A stretch of 64,000 nt of DNA from Enterobacter sp. (GTDB lineage: Bacteria; Pseudomonadota; Gammaproteobacteria; Enterobacterales; Enterobacteriaceae): positions 1 to 64,000 of the forward strand of contig JALCNW010000001.1 in assembly GCA_022649305.1 (NCBI GenBank), written 5' to 3'. Made by a program: the position numbers and the translations under genes. The notes beneath the pieces are model-generated. The model had not been told where the DNA came from, did not search any database, and worked only from the letters and a program-made list of their open reading frames with translations. Below, piece by piece: positions 9,268 through 16,961 of this stretch (the first letter of the stretch is position 1; every line of letters begins with the position of its first letter).

Positions 9268-9361
9268 GTCAGGCTCCTTAAAAAAGAGGCTAATGTTACC
9301 AGTTAAGACGCGCACTGAAAAACGGTTCTCTGTTAGACTTCGTATAACTATCTCTTACAGT

Positions 9362-10714
9362 ATGGCATTTGCGATGAAAGTAACCTCACAAGTTGAAGCG
9401 CAGCGTAAGATTCTGGAAGAAGCGGTCTCCACAGCGCTTGAGTTAGCTTCAGGAAAATCAGACGGTGCAGAAGTCGCCGTCAGTAAGACGACGGGCATTG
9501 GTGTGAGTACCCGCTTCGGCGAAGTCGAAAACGTTGAATTTAACAGTGACGGCGCTCTGGGGATTACGGTTTATCACCAGAATCGCAAAGGCAGCGCGTC
9601 TTCCACCGACCTCAGTCCAGATGCCATCGCCCGTACCGTGCAGGCGGCGCTGGATATTGCGCGCTACACCTCGCCAGATCCTTATGCAGGCGTTGCGGAC
9701 AAAGAGCTGCTGGCATTTGATGCACCCGATTTGGATCTCTTCCACCCGGCAGATGTCTCGCCCGACGAGGCTATCGAGCTGGCGGCTCGCGCCGAGCAAG
9801 CGTCTCTGAAAGCTGACAAACGTATCACGAATACGGAAGGTGGCAGCTTCAACAGCCACTACGGTATCAAAGTGTTCGGCAACAGCCACGGCATGCTGCA
9901 AGGTTATTGCTCCACTCGCCACTCCCTTTCAAGCTGTGTTATCGCAGAAGAGAACGGCGAAATGGAGCGTGACTACGCTTACACCATTGGCCGCGCGATT
10001 GGCGATTTACAGACCCCTGAGTGGGTGGGTGAAGAGTGCGCCCGACGTACGCTTTCGCGTTTGTCACCGCGTAAACTATCGACCATGAAAGCGCCGGTGA
10101 TTTTTGCCAATGAAGTGGCGACGGGCCTGTTTGGTCATCTGGTAGGCGCGATCGCGGGCGGTTCGGTTTATCGTAAATCGACCTTCCTGCTCGACTCACT
10201 GGGTAAGCAGATCCTGCCAGAATGGCTGACCATCGAAGAACATCCGCACCTGCTGAAAGGGCTGGCATCAACGCCGTTCGATGGCGAAGGTGTGCGCACC
10301 GAACGTCGCGATATCATTAAAGATGGCGTACTGACCCAGTGGCTACTGACCAACTATTCTGCGCGTAAGCTGGGGCTGAAAAGCACCGGACATGCAGGCG
10401 GCATCCACAACTGGCGTATTGAAGGGCAGGGCCTGAGCTTTGAGCAAATGCTCAAGCAGATGGGCACCGGTCTGGTCGTCACCGAACTGATGGGCCAGGG
10501 CGTCAGCGGCATTACCGGCGACTACTCTCGTGGTGCGGCGGGCTTCTGGGTTGAAAACGGCGAAATTCAGTATCCGGTGAGCGAAATTACCATCGCCGGT
10601 AACTTAAAAGAGATGTGGCGCGATATCGTGACGATTGGTAACGATATTGAAACGCGTAGCAATATACAGTGTGGTTCAGTACTTCTGCCGGAAATGAAAA
10701 TCGCCGGTCAGTAA
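9362..10714 (+). CDS. pmbA: Metalloprotease subunit TldE/PmbA
   Basis: 450 residues from ATG 9362 ([16 protein letters not shown]), the E. coli length; the longer ORF in the track reads back through the promoter into yjgA. PmbA pairs with TldD to form a protease that matures microcin B17-type peptides and degrades the CcdA antitoxin. The PmbA partner lacks the catalytic HExxxH of TldD, and none is visible here. The glycine-rich C-terminal segment [20 protein letters not shown] is conserved. Confidence 0.96.
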   Translation: MAFAMKVTSQVEAQRKILEEAVSTALELASGKSDGAEVAVSKTTGIGVSTRFGEVENVEFNSDGALGITVYHQNRKGSASSTDLSPDAIARTVQAALDIARYTSPDPYAGVADKELLAFDAPDLDLFHPADVSPDEAIELAARAEQASLKADKRITNTEGGSFNSHYGIKVFGNSHGMLQGYCSTRHSLSSCVIAEENGEMERDYAYTIGRAIGDLQTPEWVGEECARRTLSRLSPRKLSTMKAPVIFANEVATGLFGHLVGAIAGGSVYRKSTFLLDSLGKQILPEWLTIEEHPHLLKGLASTPFDGEGVRTERRDIIKDGVLTQWLLTNYSARKLGLKSTGHAGGIHNWRIEGQGLSFEQMLKQMGTGLVVTELMGQGVSGITGDYSRGAAGFWVENGEIQYPVSEITIAGNLKEMWRDIVTIGNDIETRSNIQCGSVLLPEMKIAGQ

Positions 10715-10755
10715 TACCCGTGAAGGTGTATTTAATAATAAAAAGGAAGTGAGCA

Positions 10756-11142
10756 ATGCGTAAAAACCTGTTAGCGATTCTTGCTGTGTCGTCGTTAGTG
10801 TTAAGTTCTGCAACGTTTGCCGCCGATCTTGAAGATGATATGGACACCCTCAGTACCAACCTGAAGGTGGTGCAGAAAACGGATAATGCGACGGAAATGA
10901 AAGATGCATTAACCAAGATGCGTACCGCTGCGTTAGATGCGCAAAAAGCGACGCCGCCGAAGCTCGAAAACAAAGCGGCGGATAGCGCAGAGATGAAAGA
11001 CTATCGCCACGGTTTTGACGTGCTGGTCGGCCAAATCGACGGCGCGCTGAAGCTTGCCAACGAAGGTAAGGTGAAAGAAGCGCAGGCGGCAGCTGACGGA
11101 TTCGTCGCCACGCGCAACGAAAACCACAAAAAGTTCCGCTAG
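10756..11142 (+). CDS. cybC: Soluble cytochrome b562
   Basis: A 128-residue periplasmic haem protein. A signal peptide ends at ATFA, giving a 106-residue mature four-helix bundle starting ADLEDDM. Both haem ligands are present: Met7 and His102 of the mature protein. It is intact, whereas some E. coli K-12 annotations show a disrupted copy. Its physiological partner is not established. A strong ribosome-binding site (AAAAGGAAGTGA) precedes it, and the gene ends in a clear terminator. Confidence 0.96.
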   Translation: MRKNLLAILAVSSLVLSSATFAADLEDDMDTLSTNLKVVQKTDNATEMKDALTKMRTAALDAQKATPPKLENKAADSAEMKDYRHGFDVLVGQIDGALKLANEGKVKEAQAAADGFVATRNENHKKFR

Positions 11143-11160
11143 CATCACCAAACCCGATCC

Positions 11161-11189
11161 ACGGGGGCGCAATGCCCCCGTTTTATTTT
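11161..11189 (+). terminator. cybC terminator
   Basis: ACGGGGGC-GCAAT-GCCCCCGT followed by TTTATTTT, about 20 bases after the cybC stop. Confidence 0.92.
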
Positions 11190-11285
11190 CCGCAGCGTAA
11201 TAAGAAAACCTTATCTGCATCACATTTCTGACTGACCGTTGGAAAACGTTTCCGCTCGCCTTCCGCTTTATTTGCCGCCGAATAG

Positions 11286-11301
11286 CGTGATATTCATCAC
11301 G
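11286..11301. promoter_or_regulatory. Candidate CRP site 1 of the EF_0829-type operon
   Basis: CGTGA-TATTCA-TCACG matches the CRP core TGTGA-N6-TCACA at 8 of 10 positions and is itself symmetric. It lies in the ~330-base gap before the operon, which otherwise holds only site 2 and the 20-base palindrome. Confidence 0.5.
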
Positions 11302-11336
11302 TAAAGCCAGTTGATAATACATATTCACCACAATTA

Positions 11337-11352
11337 TGTGGCACAGATCACT
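11337..11352. promoter_or_regulatory. Candidate CRP site 2 of the EF_0829-type operon
   Basis: TGTGG-CACAGA-TCACT matches the CRP core at 8 of 10 positions. It lies 51 bases from site 1, close to five helical turns, which would place both on the same DNA face. It suggests catabolite control of the downstream genes. Confidence 0.55.
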
Positions 11353-11365
11353 GGTGCCGCTTTCC

Positions 11366-11385
11366 TTTCCACTTCGAAGTGGAAA
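11366..11385. promoter_or_regulatory. Perfect 20-base palindrome upstream of the operon
   Basis: TTTCCACTTCGAAGTGGAAA is a perfect inverted repeat 86 bases before the first gene. It has no T-run after it, so it is more likely an operator than a terminator. The obvious candidate binder is the PRD regulator at the end of the same cluster. Confidence 0.55.
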
Positions 11386-11471
11386 ACAACTCGCTACAAA
11401 CCTTTAACCTGCCACGTTAGTTTTATCCCAGAGCCAATAACGGGGTAAGACGAGTGATTAACGGAGCGGTA

Positions 11472-11792
11472 ATGAACGACGTTGGGGACCAGGCTGCGCA
11501 AACTGAAACGCTCGCCGACAGCATGCTTGAGCAGGTCTATGCCCTGCTTGCCCGCCACAACATCATTCCCAATGACGTCCAGCAGCAAATGCTGACCTCG
11601 CACGTTCGCGCAATGGCGCATCGGTCAGTGACCGGCGAACCGCTGCCGGAGGTCGAAGCCGACCTGTTTGACGAAATTTCAGCAGATTCAATGCAACTGG
11701 CCCGAGAAGTGGTCGCGCAGTTCGGCAATCTTCCTGATGAAGAAGCCTGGCTGCTCTCCGTTCATTTCGAAGTCGCAAAAGACAACCTTTAA
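11472..11792 (+). CDS. PRD-domain protein, EF_0829/AHA_3910 family
   Basis: About 106 residues forming one PTS-regulation domain. The conserved segment HVRAMAHRS and the terminal WLLSVHFEVAK contain the two histidines typical of PRDs. It has no DNA-binding domain, so it may be a phosphorylation sensor acting on a partner protein. I prefer ATG 11472, which has CGGAG just upstream; a GTG at 11454 is possible. It is the first gene of a nine-gene cluster known from Enterococcus and Aeromonas, with no assigned function that I know of. Confidence 0.8.
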   Translation: MNDVGDQAAQTETLADSMLEQVYALLARHNIIPNDVQQQMLTSHVRAMAHRSVTGEPLPEVEADLFDEISADSMQLAREVVAQFGNLPDEEAWLLSVHFEVAKDNL

Positions 11793-11803
11793 GGAGCAAC
11801 ACC

Positions 11804-12166
11804 ATGGAACAAATTACCGTTGTGATCGGCGATCGCCTGGGCAAAGGCCAGAAAGTGGCAGCCGGTGTAGAAAAAGCGGGTGGCCGTGCGGTCGTCGTAC
11901 CAGGTGTGGCGGCGGATATGAAGCTGGGTGACGTGATGAAGGCGGAAAACGCCACCTTCGGGATCTCCTTCTGCGGCAGCGGCGGCGCGGGTGCTATCAC
12001 GGCGCAAACCAAACACGGTTACAAGGCTAAATACGGCATGCGCTCGGTAGAAGAGGGCGTCACCGCCATCAACGAAGGCAACAATGTGCTGGGCTTTGGT
12101 TTTATGGATAAAGAAGAGTTGGGCGAACGACTGGTGCAAGCCTGGCTGAAAAAGTACGGCGCATAA
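11804..12166 (+). CDS. SFCGS-motif glycine-rich protein, EF_0830 family
   Basis: A 120-residue soluble protein named for the conserved motif GISFCGSGGAGA (Cys57). The N-terminus ITVVIGDRLGKGQKVAAGVE resembles a small Rossmann-like or EIIB-like fold, but I see no PTS signature, so that is speculation. The single conserved Cys in a glycine-rich loop could be a catalytic or phosphoryl-carrying residue. It follows the PRD gene by 11 bases with AAGGAG before the start, and precedes DUF4312 by only a few bases. Confidence 0.85.
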   Translation: MEQITVVIGDRLGKGQKVAAGVEKAGGRAVVVPGVAADMKLGDVMKAENATFGISFCGSGGAGAITAQTKHGYKAKYGMRSVEEGVTAINEGNNVLGFGFMDKEELGERLVQAWLKKYGA

Positions 12167-12168
12167 GC

Positions 12169-12468
12169 ATGAAAGAGCAATTCACCACAACGGTGAGGGT
12201 AAAAGGCAAAGGCGACGCGAAAACCCGCGCCTTTGCCGACGCGCTGAACCACGTTCAGGCCGCGGTGATGAAGGCATCGCCGCACATCTTACTGCGTATT
12301 GAGCCACAGGACGTGCAGGTTGTTCAGGCGCAAGAAGCGGTGCGTAAAGAAGCTTTTCTGTTCTTCTTTTTGCGCCGGGAAAGACGCACCTACAGCGTGG
12401 AGCTGGACGTGACCGTCAACGTGACCGCCATCAATCTCGACCAGGTGGATTTCGTCACGCAACGCTGA
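12169..12468 (+). CDS. DUF4312 protein, EF_0831 family
   Basis: A 99-residue soluble protein with alternating beta-strand-like stretches and a hydrophobic run FLFFFLRRERR in the middle. No catalytic motif is recognisable. It begins two bases after the stop of the SFCGS gene, with no room for its own promoter. The same four small or membrane proteins travel together in this family, so it is probably a subunit of the membrane complex encoded next. Confidence 0.85.
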   Translation: MKEQFTTTVRVKGKGDAKTRAFADALNHVQAAVMKASPHILLRIEPQDVQVVQAQEAVRKEAFLFFFLRRERRTYSVELDVTVNVTAINLDQVDFVTQR

Positions 12469-12490
12469 TTCTCACTAATAGGGCAGACTA

Positions 12491-13267
12491 ATGTTCCTGA
12501 TAATTTTAATAAAATCGCTCATCATCGGCGGCCTGGTTGGCGTCGGCGTGGGCGCCGGGGCTGCACGCATGTTTCATGCGCCTACCACACAGGGTATGGG
12601 CGCGTTTCGTACGTTGGGGGAACTGAACTCCTGCGAAGGGGATCCGGCTTCTCACTTCTCCTTTGGTCTGGGCTTCTTCTTTAACGCCTGGGCATCGTCC
12701 GTCGCGGCGGGGGCTTTTACACAGGACGTTGACCATCGCATCATCCCTAACTGGGGCGCGGCGGCGTTAATGTTAAAAAACCGCAACGTCGGCGAGACGC
12801 TGCACGATCCACGCAAAATGGCGATTGCCTGCGGCGTGATCGGCATGATCGTGGTCACCTTCCTCAACCTCACCGCCTCCTCCGTTCCGGCGGCACTTCA
12901 GGTGACGGCCGTTAAGGTGTTGGTTCCGGCAGCTAACCTGCTGGTAAACACCGTCATGCCGGTGATCTTCTGGCTGGCAGCCATCGACGCGGGTAAAAAA
13001 TCGGGCTTCTGGGCCACCGTCTTCGGCGGCGCGGCGCAGCTGATTATGGGCAACGCCGTTCCGGGTCTGGTGCTCGGCATCCTGATTGGTAAAGGCGTGG
13101 AAGAGAGCGGCTGGAACCGCGTGACCAAAGTGATGATGGTGGCGATTGTGCTGCTGTTCGTCCTGAGCGGTTTCTTCCGCGGCTTCGACATGAAGATGAT
13201 CGAATCCTTCCATCTGACCGTGCCGAACTGGCTCGACATGATCCACAGCTCGCTCAGCGGCAAATAA
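12491..13267 (+). CDS. DUF4311 membrane protein, EF_0832 family
   Basis: A 258-residue inner-membrane protein with several hydrophobic segments (for example IILIKSLIIGGLVGVGVG at the N-terminus and VMMVAIVLLFVLSGFF near the C-terminus). A conserved polar stretch, GELNSCEGDPASHFSFG, lies between the first two segments. With DUF4310 it forms the only membrane pair of the cluster and is the likely permease for the unknown substrate. It does not resemble a known PTS EIIC or ABC permease that I recognise. Confidence 0.85.
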   Translation: MFLIILIKSLIIGGLVGVGVGAGAARMFHAPTTQGMGAFRTLGELNSCEGDPASHFSFGLGFFFNAWASSVAAGAFTQDVDHRIIPNWGAAALMLKNRNVGETLHDPRKMAIACGVIGMIVVTFLNLTASSVPAALQVTAVKVLVPAANLLVNTVMPVIFWLAAIDAGKKSGFWATVFGGAAQLIMGNAVPGLVLGILIGKGVEESGWNRVTKVMMVAIVLLFVLSGFFRGFDMKMIESFHLTVPNWLDMIHSSLSGK

Positions 13268-13280
13268 CAGGAGCCTCTAA

Positions 13281-13922
13281 ATGGAACAGAATAAAGGTTT
13301 TTGGTATGCCGACTGGTCGTTCCCGATCTTCGTTGGCCTACTCTCTTCCGGCGTGTTCGCCGGGACGCACATGTACTACCTCTACGGCATCGGCGCGTTT
13401 AACGAAGTGGCCTTTGTGGCCATGCTGAAAGCGGGCATCGACACCGGCGTATACGGCGCGGTCGCGGCATTTGGCGCAAGCTTCCTGTTTGCACGCATCA
13501 TCGAAGGCTCGCTGGTGGGGATTTTAGACATCGGCGGGGCCATTCAAACCGGCGTCGGCCTGGGGGTTCCGGCCCTGCTGCTGGGCGCGGGGATCATGTT
13601 TCCGGTGACCAACTTTCTCGCCTCGCTGGCGACCGGCCTGGTCATTGGTCTGGCGATTGGCTACCTGATTATCCTGGCGCGTAAGTTCACCATTAATCAG
13701 AGCAACTCCACCTACGGCGCAGACGTGATGATGGGCGCGGGTAATGCCTCCGGGCGCTTCCTTGGCCCGCTGATTATTCTCAGCGCTATGGCCGCGTCGA
13801 TCCCGATTGGTATTGGATCGCTGGTGGGCGCACTGCTGTTTTACATCTGGCAGAAGCCGATTACCGGCGGCGCTATCCTCGGTGCCATGATTTTAGGTTC
13901 GCTGTTCCCGGTGGCCCTTTAA
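13281..13922 (+). CDS. DUF4310 membrane protein, EF_0833 family
   Basis: A 213-residue, very hydrophobic protein with glycine-rich membrane helices (GVGLGVPALLLGAGIMFPV, SLATGLVIGLAIGYLIILA). It begins 13 bases after DUF4311 and probably pairs with it. Polar loop residues such as NQSNSTYGADVMMGAGNASG are candidates for substrate contact. A strong intercistronic hairpin follows, separating the transport half of the operon from the enzyme half. Confidence 0.85.
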   Translation: MEQNKGFWYADWSFPIFVGLLSSGVFAGTHMYYLYGIGAFNEVAFVAMLKAGIDTGVYGAVAAFGASFLFARIIEGSLVGILDIGGAIQTGVGLGVPALLLGAGIMFPVTNFLASLATGLVIGLAIGYLIILARKFTINQSNSTYGADVMMGAGNASGRFLGPLIILSAMAASIPIGIGSLVGALLFYIWQKPITGGAILGAMILGSLFPVAL

Positions 13923-13928
13923 CTCCCT

Positions 13929-13946
13929 CGGGCGCTTCGGCGCCCG
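13929..13946 (+). terminator. Intercistronic UUCG-capped hairpin
   Basis: CGGGCGC-TTCG-GCGCCCG is a seven-pair stem with the very stable UUCG tetraloop, followed only by TCTT. It is too weak in T-run to be a full terminator; partial termination or protection of the upstream message is more likely, giving different levels of membrane proteins and enzymes. Confidence 0.6.
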
Positions 13947-13964
13947 TCTTATCAGGAGACTGCT

Positions 13965-15098
13965 ATGTTCGATTTACTCCTGCGCCATGCGCGTCTGACT
14001 GACGATACCCTGACTGATATCGCCATTCACGACGGCAAAATCGCGGCGCTGGGCGAGATTTCCACTCCCGCACACAACACCATCGATCTTAACGGCGACG
14101 TATACGTCAGTGCGGGCTGGATTGACTCACACGTCCACTGCTACCCCAATTCCCCGATTTATCACGACGAGCCGGACAGCGTGGGCATCGCCACTGGCGT
14201 CACCACCGTGATAGATGCGGGCAGCACCGGCGCGGACGACGTGGACGATTTCTATAACATCACCCGCCAGGCTGCCACCGACGTTTATGCCCTGCTGAAT
14301 ATCTCTCGCGTCGGGCTGATTGCGCAGAACGAACTCGCGAACATGACCAACGTTGACGCCGACGCGGTGGCTCAGGCGGTCGCGCGCTACCCCGATTTTA
14401 TCGTTGGCCTGAAGGCTCGCATGAGCAGCAGCGTGGTGGGCGATAACGGCATTACGCCGCTGGAGCACGCAAAGGCGATGCAGAAGCAAAACGGCGATCT
14501 GCCGCTGATGGTGCACATCGGCAACAACCCGCCGAACCTTGACGAGATTGCCGAGCTGCTGAGTACCGGCGACATCATCACCCACTGCTACAACGGCAAG
14601 CCGAACCGCATCCTGACACCGTCGGGCGAGCTGCGCGCGTCGATTACCTCCGCGTTGAAACGCGGCGTGCGTCTGGATGTCGGCCACGGCACCGCGAGCT
14701 TTAGCTTTGAGGTGGCGAAACGCGCCATCGCGATGGGCATCTTGCCGCACACCATCAGCTCGGATATCTACTGCCGCAACCGAATCAATGGCCCGGTCGG
14801 CAGCCTGGCGAGCGTGATGTCCAAATTCCTCGCTATCGGCCTGTCACTGCCGCAGGTGGTGGAATGCGTCACCGCTAACGCCGCCGACGGCCTGCGCCTG
14901 GCGCACAAAGGCCGACTTAAGCCCGGCCTGGACGCCGACCTGACGCTGTTCACCGTGAAACGCCAGCCGACGCTGCTGACGGACGCTGAAAACGACAGCC
15001 TACAGGCTGAACACATTCTGGTGCCGCTTGCCGCGATCCGCGCGGGCAAGGGCTACATGACCGAACAAGGGAGCACGGAACATGCCTTCAATTTTTGA
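13965..15098 (+). CDS. Amidohydrolase, EF_0837/AHA_3915 family
   Basis: A 377-residue metal-dependent hydrolase of the amidohydrolase superfamily (COG3964-like). The metal-binding HxH is H56/H58 in DSHVHCYP. Further candidate ligands are Lys in VGLKARM, His in MVHIGNNPP and ITHCYNGK, and Asp in SSDIYCRN. It is sometimes annotated as a dihydroorotase, but its position between a permease pair and sugar-acid enzymes makes removal of an acyl or amide group from an imported compound more likely. It has AGGAG before the start and overlaps the next gene by 17 bases. Confidence 0.88.
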   Translation: MFDLLLRHARLTDDTLTDIAIHDGKIAALGEISTPAHNTIDLNGDVYVSAGWIDSHVHCYPNSPIYHDEPDSVGIATGVTTVIDAGSTGADDVDDFYNITRQAATDVYALLNISRVGLIAQNELANMTNVDADAVAQAVARYPDFIVGLKARMSSSVVGDNGITPLEHAKAMQKQNGDLPLMVHIGNNPPNLDEIAELLSTGDIITHCYNGKPNRILTPSGELRASITSALKRGVRLDVGHGTASFSFEVAKRAIAMGILPHTISSDIYCRNRINGPVGSLASVMSKFLAIGLSLPQVVECVTANAADGLRLAHKGRLKPGLDADLTLFTVKRQPTLLTDAENDSLQAEHILVPLAAIRAGKGYMTEQGSTEHAFNF

Positions 15099-16194
15099 GA
15101 AGTACAATCTAAAGCAGGTGATTAATACCTCCGGGCGCATGACCGCGCTGGGCGTCTCCACGCCGCGCCCGGAAGTGGTGCAGGCCGCGATGGACGGCAT
15201 GAACCAGTACTTCGAAATGAAGGATTTGGTCAATAAAACCGGGGAATACATTGCGAAACTGCTCGACGTGGAAGGCGCGACGGTCGTCTCCTGCGCCTCG
15301 GCAGGGATCGCCCAGTCGGTGGCGGCGGTGCTGGTCAAAGACAGCGACTGGCTGCTGGAAAACCTGCACGTGACGCCCATTGAGAACAACGAAATTGTGT
15401 TGCCGAAAGGCCATAACGTGAACTTTGGCGCACCGGTTGGCACCATGGTCGCCCTCGGTGGCGGCAAAATGGTCGAAGCGGGTTACGCCAACGAGTGCTC
15501 AGCCGATCAGTTGGCGGCGGCAATCACCCCGCGCACCGCGGCTATCCTCTATATTAAGTCTCACCACTGCGTGCAAAAAAGCATGTTGAGCGTCGAGCAG
15601 GCGGCGGTTGTCGCGCGCAAACACGATCTACCGCTGATCGTCGATGCGGCGGCGGAAGAAGATCTACACGCTTACTATCGCTCGGGCGCGGATCTGGTTA
15701 TCTACAGTGGCGCGAAGGCCATCGAAGGGCCGACCAGCGGACTGGTGATTGGCAAAACGCAGTACGTCGAATGGGTCAAACGCCAGACGGCGGGCATTGG
15801 CCGCGCCATGAAGGTCGGCAAAGAGGGCATTCTGGGCCTGACCTGCGCCATCGAACTTTATCTGACTGCCACCAAAGAGAGCGGTGCGGAGATGGTGGCG
15901 AAGATGACGCCGTTTATTGACGCGCTCAATACCTTAAACGGCGTCTCAGCTCGCGTGGTTTGGGACAGCGCCGGGCGTGATATCGCCCGCACTGAAATCA
16001 AATTCGATGAAGCGACGACCGGCATCGGGACTGGCGACGTGGTGGCGAAGCTGAAGCAGGGCGAATATGCCATTTACTTCCGTGGCTACAAGGCTAACGA
16101 AGGGATTATCGAAGCGGACATGCGCAGCGTGAACGCCGACCAGTTGAACATTGTGTATCGCCGCATTAGCGAAGTATTAGGACAGGAGAAATAA
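15082..16194 (+). CDS. PLP enzyme, D-glucosaminate-6-phosphate ammonia-lyase (DgaE) family
   Basis: A 370-residue fold-type I PLP enzyme of the SelA-like group. The cofactor lysine is K212 in YSGAKAIEGPTSG, and D188 in LIVDAAAEE is placed to hold the pyridine nitrogen. Salmonella DgaE removes ammonia from glucosaminate-6-phosphate to yield 2-keto-3-deoxygluconate-6-phosphate. The presence of a matching aldolase gene next door supports a similar reaction. The start overlaps the amidohydrolase gene. The actual substrate may differ, since no mannose-type PTS (as in the Salmonella dga operon) is present. Confidence 0.85.
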   Translation: MPSIFEKYNLKQVINTSGRMTALGVSTPRPEVVQAAMDGMNQYFEMKDLVNKTGEYIAKLLDVEGATVVSCASAGIAQSVAAVLVKDSDWLLENLHVTPIENNEIVLPKGHNVNFGAPVGTMVALGGGKMVEAGYANECSADQLAAAITPRTAAILYIKSHHCVQKSMLSVEQAAVVARKHDLPLIVDAAAEEDLHAYYRSGADLVIYSGAKAIEGPTSGLVIGKTQYVEWVKRQTAGIGRAMKVGKEGILGLTCAIELYLTATKESGAEMVAKMTPFIDALNTLNGVSARVVWDSAGRDIARTEIKFDEATTGIGTGDVVAKLKQGEYAIYFRGYKANEGIIEADMRSVNADQLNIVYRRISEVLGQEK

Positions 16195-16196
16195 GC

Positions 16197-16937
16197 ATGA
16201 AACTGACCCCAAATTTTTATCGTGACCGCGTCTGCCTGAACGTGCTGGCAGGCTCAAAAGCCAATGCCAGCGCGATTTACGAGGCGGCGGAAGGCCATGT
16301 ACTGGTCGGCGTGCTCTCCAAAAACTATCCTGATGTTGCCAGCGCGGTGGCCGATATGTATGAATACGCGCAGCTTATCGATAACGCGCTGTCCGTCGGG
16401 CTGGGTGCGGGCGACCCGAACCAGTCAGCGATGGTGAGTGAAATTTCCCGTCAGGTGCAACCGCAGCACGTTAACCAGGTATTTACCGGCGTCGCGACCA
16501 GCCGCGCGCTGCTGGGGCAAAACGACTCCGTCGTGAACGGCCTGGTATCCCCAACGGGTACCGTCGGGATGGTGAAAATATCCACCGGCCCGCTGAGCAG
16601 CGCGGCGCCTGACGGCATCGTACCGATTGAAACCGCGATTGCTCTGCTGAAAGACTTCGGCGGTAGCTCAATCAAATACTTCCCGATGGGGGGGCTGGCG
16701 TGTCGCGACGAATACAAAGCGGTGGCAGAAGCCTGTGCGAAGCATGATTTCTGGCTGGAGCCGACGGGCGGTATCGATCTGGAGAATTTCGAGGCGATCC
16801 TACAGATCGCCCTGGACGCGGGCGTAAGCAAAATTATCCCGCATATTTATAGCTCGATTATCGACAAAGCCAGCGGCGACACGCGCCCGGAAGACGTGCG
16901 AACGCTGCTGGAGATGACGAAGACGTTAGTTAAATAA
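16197..16937 (+). CDS. KDGP-aldolase-like protein (DgaF/EF_0839 family)
   Basis: A 246-residue TIM-barrel-like protein of the family containing Salmonella DgaF, which splits 2-keto-3-deoxygluconate-6-phosphate into pyruvate and glyceraldehyde-3-phosphate. Strand-like segments with charged ends (SSIKYFPMGGLACRDE, WLEPTGGIDLENF, KIIPHIYSSI) fit an aldolase barrel. It begins two bases after the PLP gene, so the two are surely co-translated. It would deliver the product of the pathway to glycolysis. Confidence 0.85.
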   Translation: MKLTPNFYRDRVCLNVLAGSKANASAIYEAAEGHVLVGVLSKNYPDVASAVADMYEYAQLIDNALSVGLGAGDPNQSAMVSEISRQVQPQHVNQVFTGVATSRALLGQNDSVVNGLVSPTGTVGMVKISTGPLSSAAPDGIVPIETAIALLKDFGGSSIKYFPMGGLACRDEYKAVAEACAKHDFWLEPTGGIDLENFEAILQIALDAGVSKIIPHIYSSIIDKASGDTRPEDVRTLLEMTKTLVK

Positions 16938-16961
16938 AGTGAGCCGTAAGAGGATATAAAC

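Noticed and set aside
13965-15098. Annotation of the amidohydrolase as dihydroorotase (pyrC-like)
   Set aside because: It shares the superfamily metal motif, but the gene context is sugar-acid catabolism, and the closest family I recall is the EF_0837 group, which is not thought to act in pyrimidine synthesis.
11454-16937. Identity with the Salmonella dgaABCDEF glucosaminate operon
   Set aside because: Only the last two enzymes resemble DgaE and DgaF; the mannose-family PTS genes dgaABCD are replaced by unrelated proteins.
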